DNA of 14,361 nucleotides, taken from assembly GCA_964458935.1 (NCBI GenBank), contig CAYWKS010000045.1:1-14361 (forward strand), written 5' to 3'. Below, in pieces: positions 12,770-14,361 of this stretch. How positions within the stretch are numbered: the stretch's first letter is position 1; each line of letters begins with the position of its first letter. This DNA comes from CAYWKS01 sp964458935. Lineage in GTDB: Bacteria; Planctomycetota; Phycisphaerae; Phycisphaerales; Zrk34. Below the pieces are notes generated by a model that saw only the letters and a list, made by a program, of their open reading frames with translations, ran no database searches and was not told the DNA's origin. The position numbers and the translations under genes are program-made.

Positions 12770-14361
12770 ATGACCACCGTCACCGCCTCATCCACCACCC
12801 CCACCACCAATCCCAAGCTCCTGGCATGGGTCGACGAAGTCGCCGCCATGTGCAAGCCGGAGAAGGTGTATTGGTGCGACGGCTCCGAAGCCGAGTACCA
12901 GAACATGGCCAACGCCATGGTCGACGCCGGCACCGCCATGTGGCTGGCCGATGACAAGAAGGCCAACAGCCTGTTCATCCGTTCCGACCCCGCCGACACC
13001 GCCCGCGTCGAGGACCAGACTTACATCTGCTCCGAATCCGCCGACGACGCCGGCCCCACCAACAACTGGAAAGCGCCCGGCGAGTGCAAGGACATCCTCC
13101 GCAAGCACTACGACGGGTGCATGGCCGGCCGCACGATGTACGTCATCCCCTACTCCATGGGACCGGTCGGGTCGGACATCGCCAAGATCGGCATCGAGCT
13201 CACCGACTCGCCCTACGTCGTGGTCAACATGCACATCATGACCCGCGTCGGCACGAAGGTCCTCGATGTCCTCGCCGACGGCGACGACTTCGTTCAGGGC
13301 ATCCACTCGGTCGGCCACCCCCTCACCGGCGAGCGCCAGCCCGACAAGCCCTGGCCCTGCGACGCCGACAACAAGTACATCACCCACTACCCCGAGACCC
13401 GCGAGATCTGGTCGTACGGCTCGGGCTACGGTGGCAACGCCCTGCTCGGCAAGAAGTGCCACGCCCTCCGCATCGCTTCCGTCCAGGCACGCGACGAAGG
13501 CTGGATGGCCGAGCACATGCTCATCCTCAAGCTCACCAGCCCCCAGGGCACCGTCAAGTATGTCACCGGCGCGTTCCCCTCCGCCTGCGGAAAGACCAAC
13601 CTCGCCATGCTCAACCCCACCATCGACGGGTGGAAGGTCGAGTGCATCGGCGACGACATCTGCTGGATGAAGTTCAAGGAAGACGGCCGGCTCTACGCGA
13701 TCAACCCCGAGGCCGGCTTCTTCGGCGTCGCCCCCGGCACCAACAACTCCTCCAACCCCAACGCCATGTCCGCCCTCGCCTCCAACAGCGTCTTCACCAA
13801 CTGCGCCCTCCCCCCCGACGGCGACGTCTGGTGGGAGGACATGACCGAAGACGAGCCCGAGCGGCTGACCGACTGGCTGCGGCGTGACTGGTACCCCGGC
13901 TGCGGTCGCTCCGCCGCACACCCCAACGCCCGCTTCACCGCCCCGGCCAGTCAGTGCCCCGTCATCGCCCCCGAGTGGCAAGACCCCGAGGGCGTGCCCA
14001 TCGACGCGATCCTCGTCGGCGGCCGACGCGCCGCCGTCGCCCCGCTCGTCACCGAGGCACGCAACTGGGTCCACGGAACCTTCCTCGCCTCCATCATGGG
14101 CTCGGAGAAGACCGCCGCCGCCACCGGCGGCCTCGGCAAGCTCCGCCGCGACCCCATGGCCATGCTCCCGTTCTGCGGCTACCACATGGGCGACTACTTC
14201 ACCCATTGGCTCAACATGGGACAGACCGGAAAGGCCACCGCCTCCGACTGGGGCAACATGCCCCGCATCTTCTACGTCAACTGGTTCAGGAAGGACGACA
14301 GCGGCAAGTTCATCTGGCCCGGCTTCGGCGACAACAGCCGCATCCTCAAGTGGGTCGTCGA
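12770..14361 (+). CDS. pckG: GTP-dependent phosphoenolpyruvate carboxykinase, C-terminal end cut by the window edge
   Basis: The first 530 residues of an enzyme that is usually about 600-620 long; the frame is open to the last base. It converts oxaloacetate and GTP to PEP, CO2 and GDP, at the branch between the TCA cycle and gluconeogenesis. Seen in order: a Thr/Ser-rich N terminus; MYVIPYSMGPVGSDIAKIGI; SYGSGYGGNALLGKKCHALR (substrate binding); the P-loop region GAFPSACGKTNLAML with the hyper-reactive Cys273; GDDICWMKF (metal/kinase-2); PEAGFFGVAPGTN; VHGTFLASIMGSEKTAA; PFCGYHMGDYFTHWLNMG; and FYVNWFRKD with IWPGFGDNSRILKW. These identify the GTP family and exclude the ATP family. ATG 12770 has GAGG 8 bases upstream. 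Two promoter candidates lie in the 166 bases before it. In a PHA-storing cell it would connect storage carbon with sugar synthesis. Confidence 0.97.
   Translation, partial: MTTVTASSTTPTTNPKLLAWVDEVAAMCKPEKVYWCDGSEAEYQNMANAMVDAGTAMWLADDKKANSLFIRSDPADTARVEDQTYICSESADDAGPTNNWKAPGECKDILRKHYDGCMAGRTMYVIPYSMGPVGSDIAKIGIELTDSPYVVVNMHIMTRVGTKVLDVLADGDDFVQGIHSVGHPLTGERQPDKPWPCDADNKYITHYPETREIWSYGSGYGGNALLGKKCHALRIASVQARDEGWMAEHMLILKLTSPQGTVKYVTGAFPSACGKTNLAMLNPTIDGWKVECIGDDICWMKFKEDGRLYAINPEAGFFGVAPGTNNSSNPNAMSALASNSVFTNCALPPDGDVWWEDMTEDEPERLTDWLRRDWYPGCGRSAAHPNARFTAPASQCPVIAPEWQDPEGVPIDAILVGGRRAAVAPLVTEARNWVHGTFLASIMGSEKTAAATGGLGKLRRDPMAMLPFCGYHMGDYFTHWLNMGQTGKATASDWGNMPRIFYVNWFRKDDSGKFIWPGFGDNSRILKWVV

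Noticed and set aside
12788..14206. A 472-codon open frame on the minus strand opposite pckG
   Set aside because: Its product is Gly/Val/Asp-rich without family motifs, and it lies fully antisense to the clearly real pckG. Strong G/C preference in third positions removes stops from this antisense phase.

Overview
This is a GC-rich, densely coded bacterial window. Several traits together point to a planctomycete, most likely Phycisphaerae-like: two secreted proteins with C-terminal PEP-CTERM anchors, a class III polyhydroxyalkanoate (PHA) synthase operon, a GTP-type PEP carboxykinase, and an unusual compact GluRS. That placement is inference from gene content, not from a phylogenetic marker comparison. 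No rRNA, CRISPR array, insertion sequence or phage gene was seen.

Left part (1-5730) is a PHA (carbon storage) locus. On the minus strand lie the N-terminal part of an NDP-forming acyl-CoA synthetase/CoA-binding protein (cut by the window edge) and, upstream of it, an SDR reductase that could be the acetoacetyl-CoA reductase. Divergently on the plus strand run phaR (granule-sensing repressor), a phasin, phaA (beta-ketothiolase), a PhaE-like synthase subunit and phaC (class III synthase). Thiolase, reductase and PhaE/PhaC give a plausible route from acetyl-CoA to polyester, and phasin and PhaR give granule coating and feedback. A palindrome upstream of the phasin gene and a weaker copy over the phaR promoter share a TGC-N4-GCA core and look like the PhaR operators.

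Middle part (5731-9233) is sparser. It holds two minus-strand PEP-CTERM proteins, one of them a glucose/sorbosone dehydrogenase-type beta-propeller, separated by long non-coding stretches (5731-6273 and 8706-9233) with some inverted repeats and one weak lipoprotein candidate.

Right part (9234-14361) is housekeeping. On the minus strand, gltX, a PfkB-family sugar kinase, thpR (RNA 2',3'-cyclic phosphodiesterase) and tRNA-Thr(CGT) follow each other closely. gltX appears to be transcribed from an extended -10 promoter so close to the start codon that the mRNA is nearly leaderless. The tRNA has its own good promoter, whose -35 overlaps the thpR stop. Divergent from gltX is a possible 55-residue membrane protein, then a strong promoter and pckG (GTP-dependent PEP carboxykinase), which runs off the right edge.

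No clearly new multi-gene system was found. The observations most worth checking are the paired PhaR-like operators, the lysine-rich tail of the PhaE-like subunit, the rearranged GluRS, and the small membrane ORF beside pckG.
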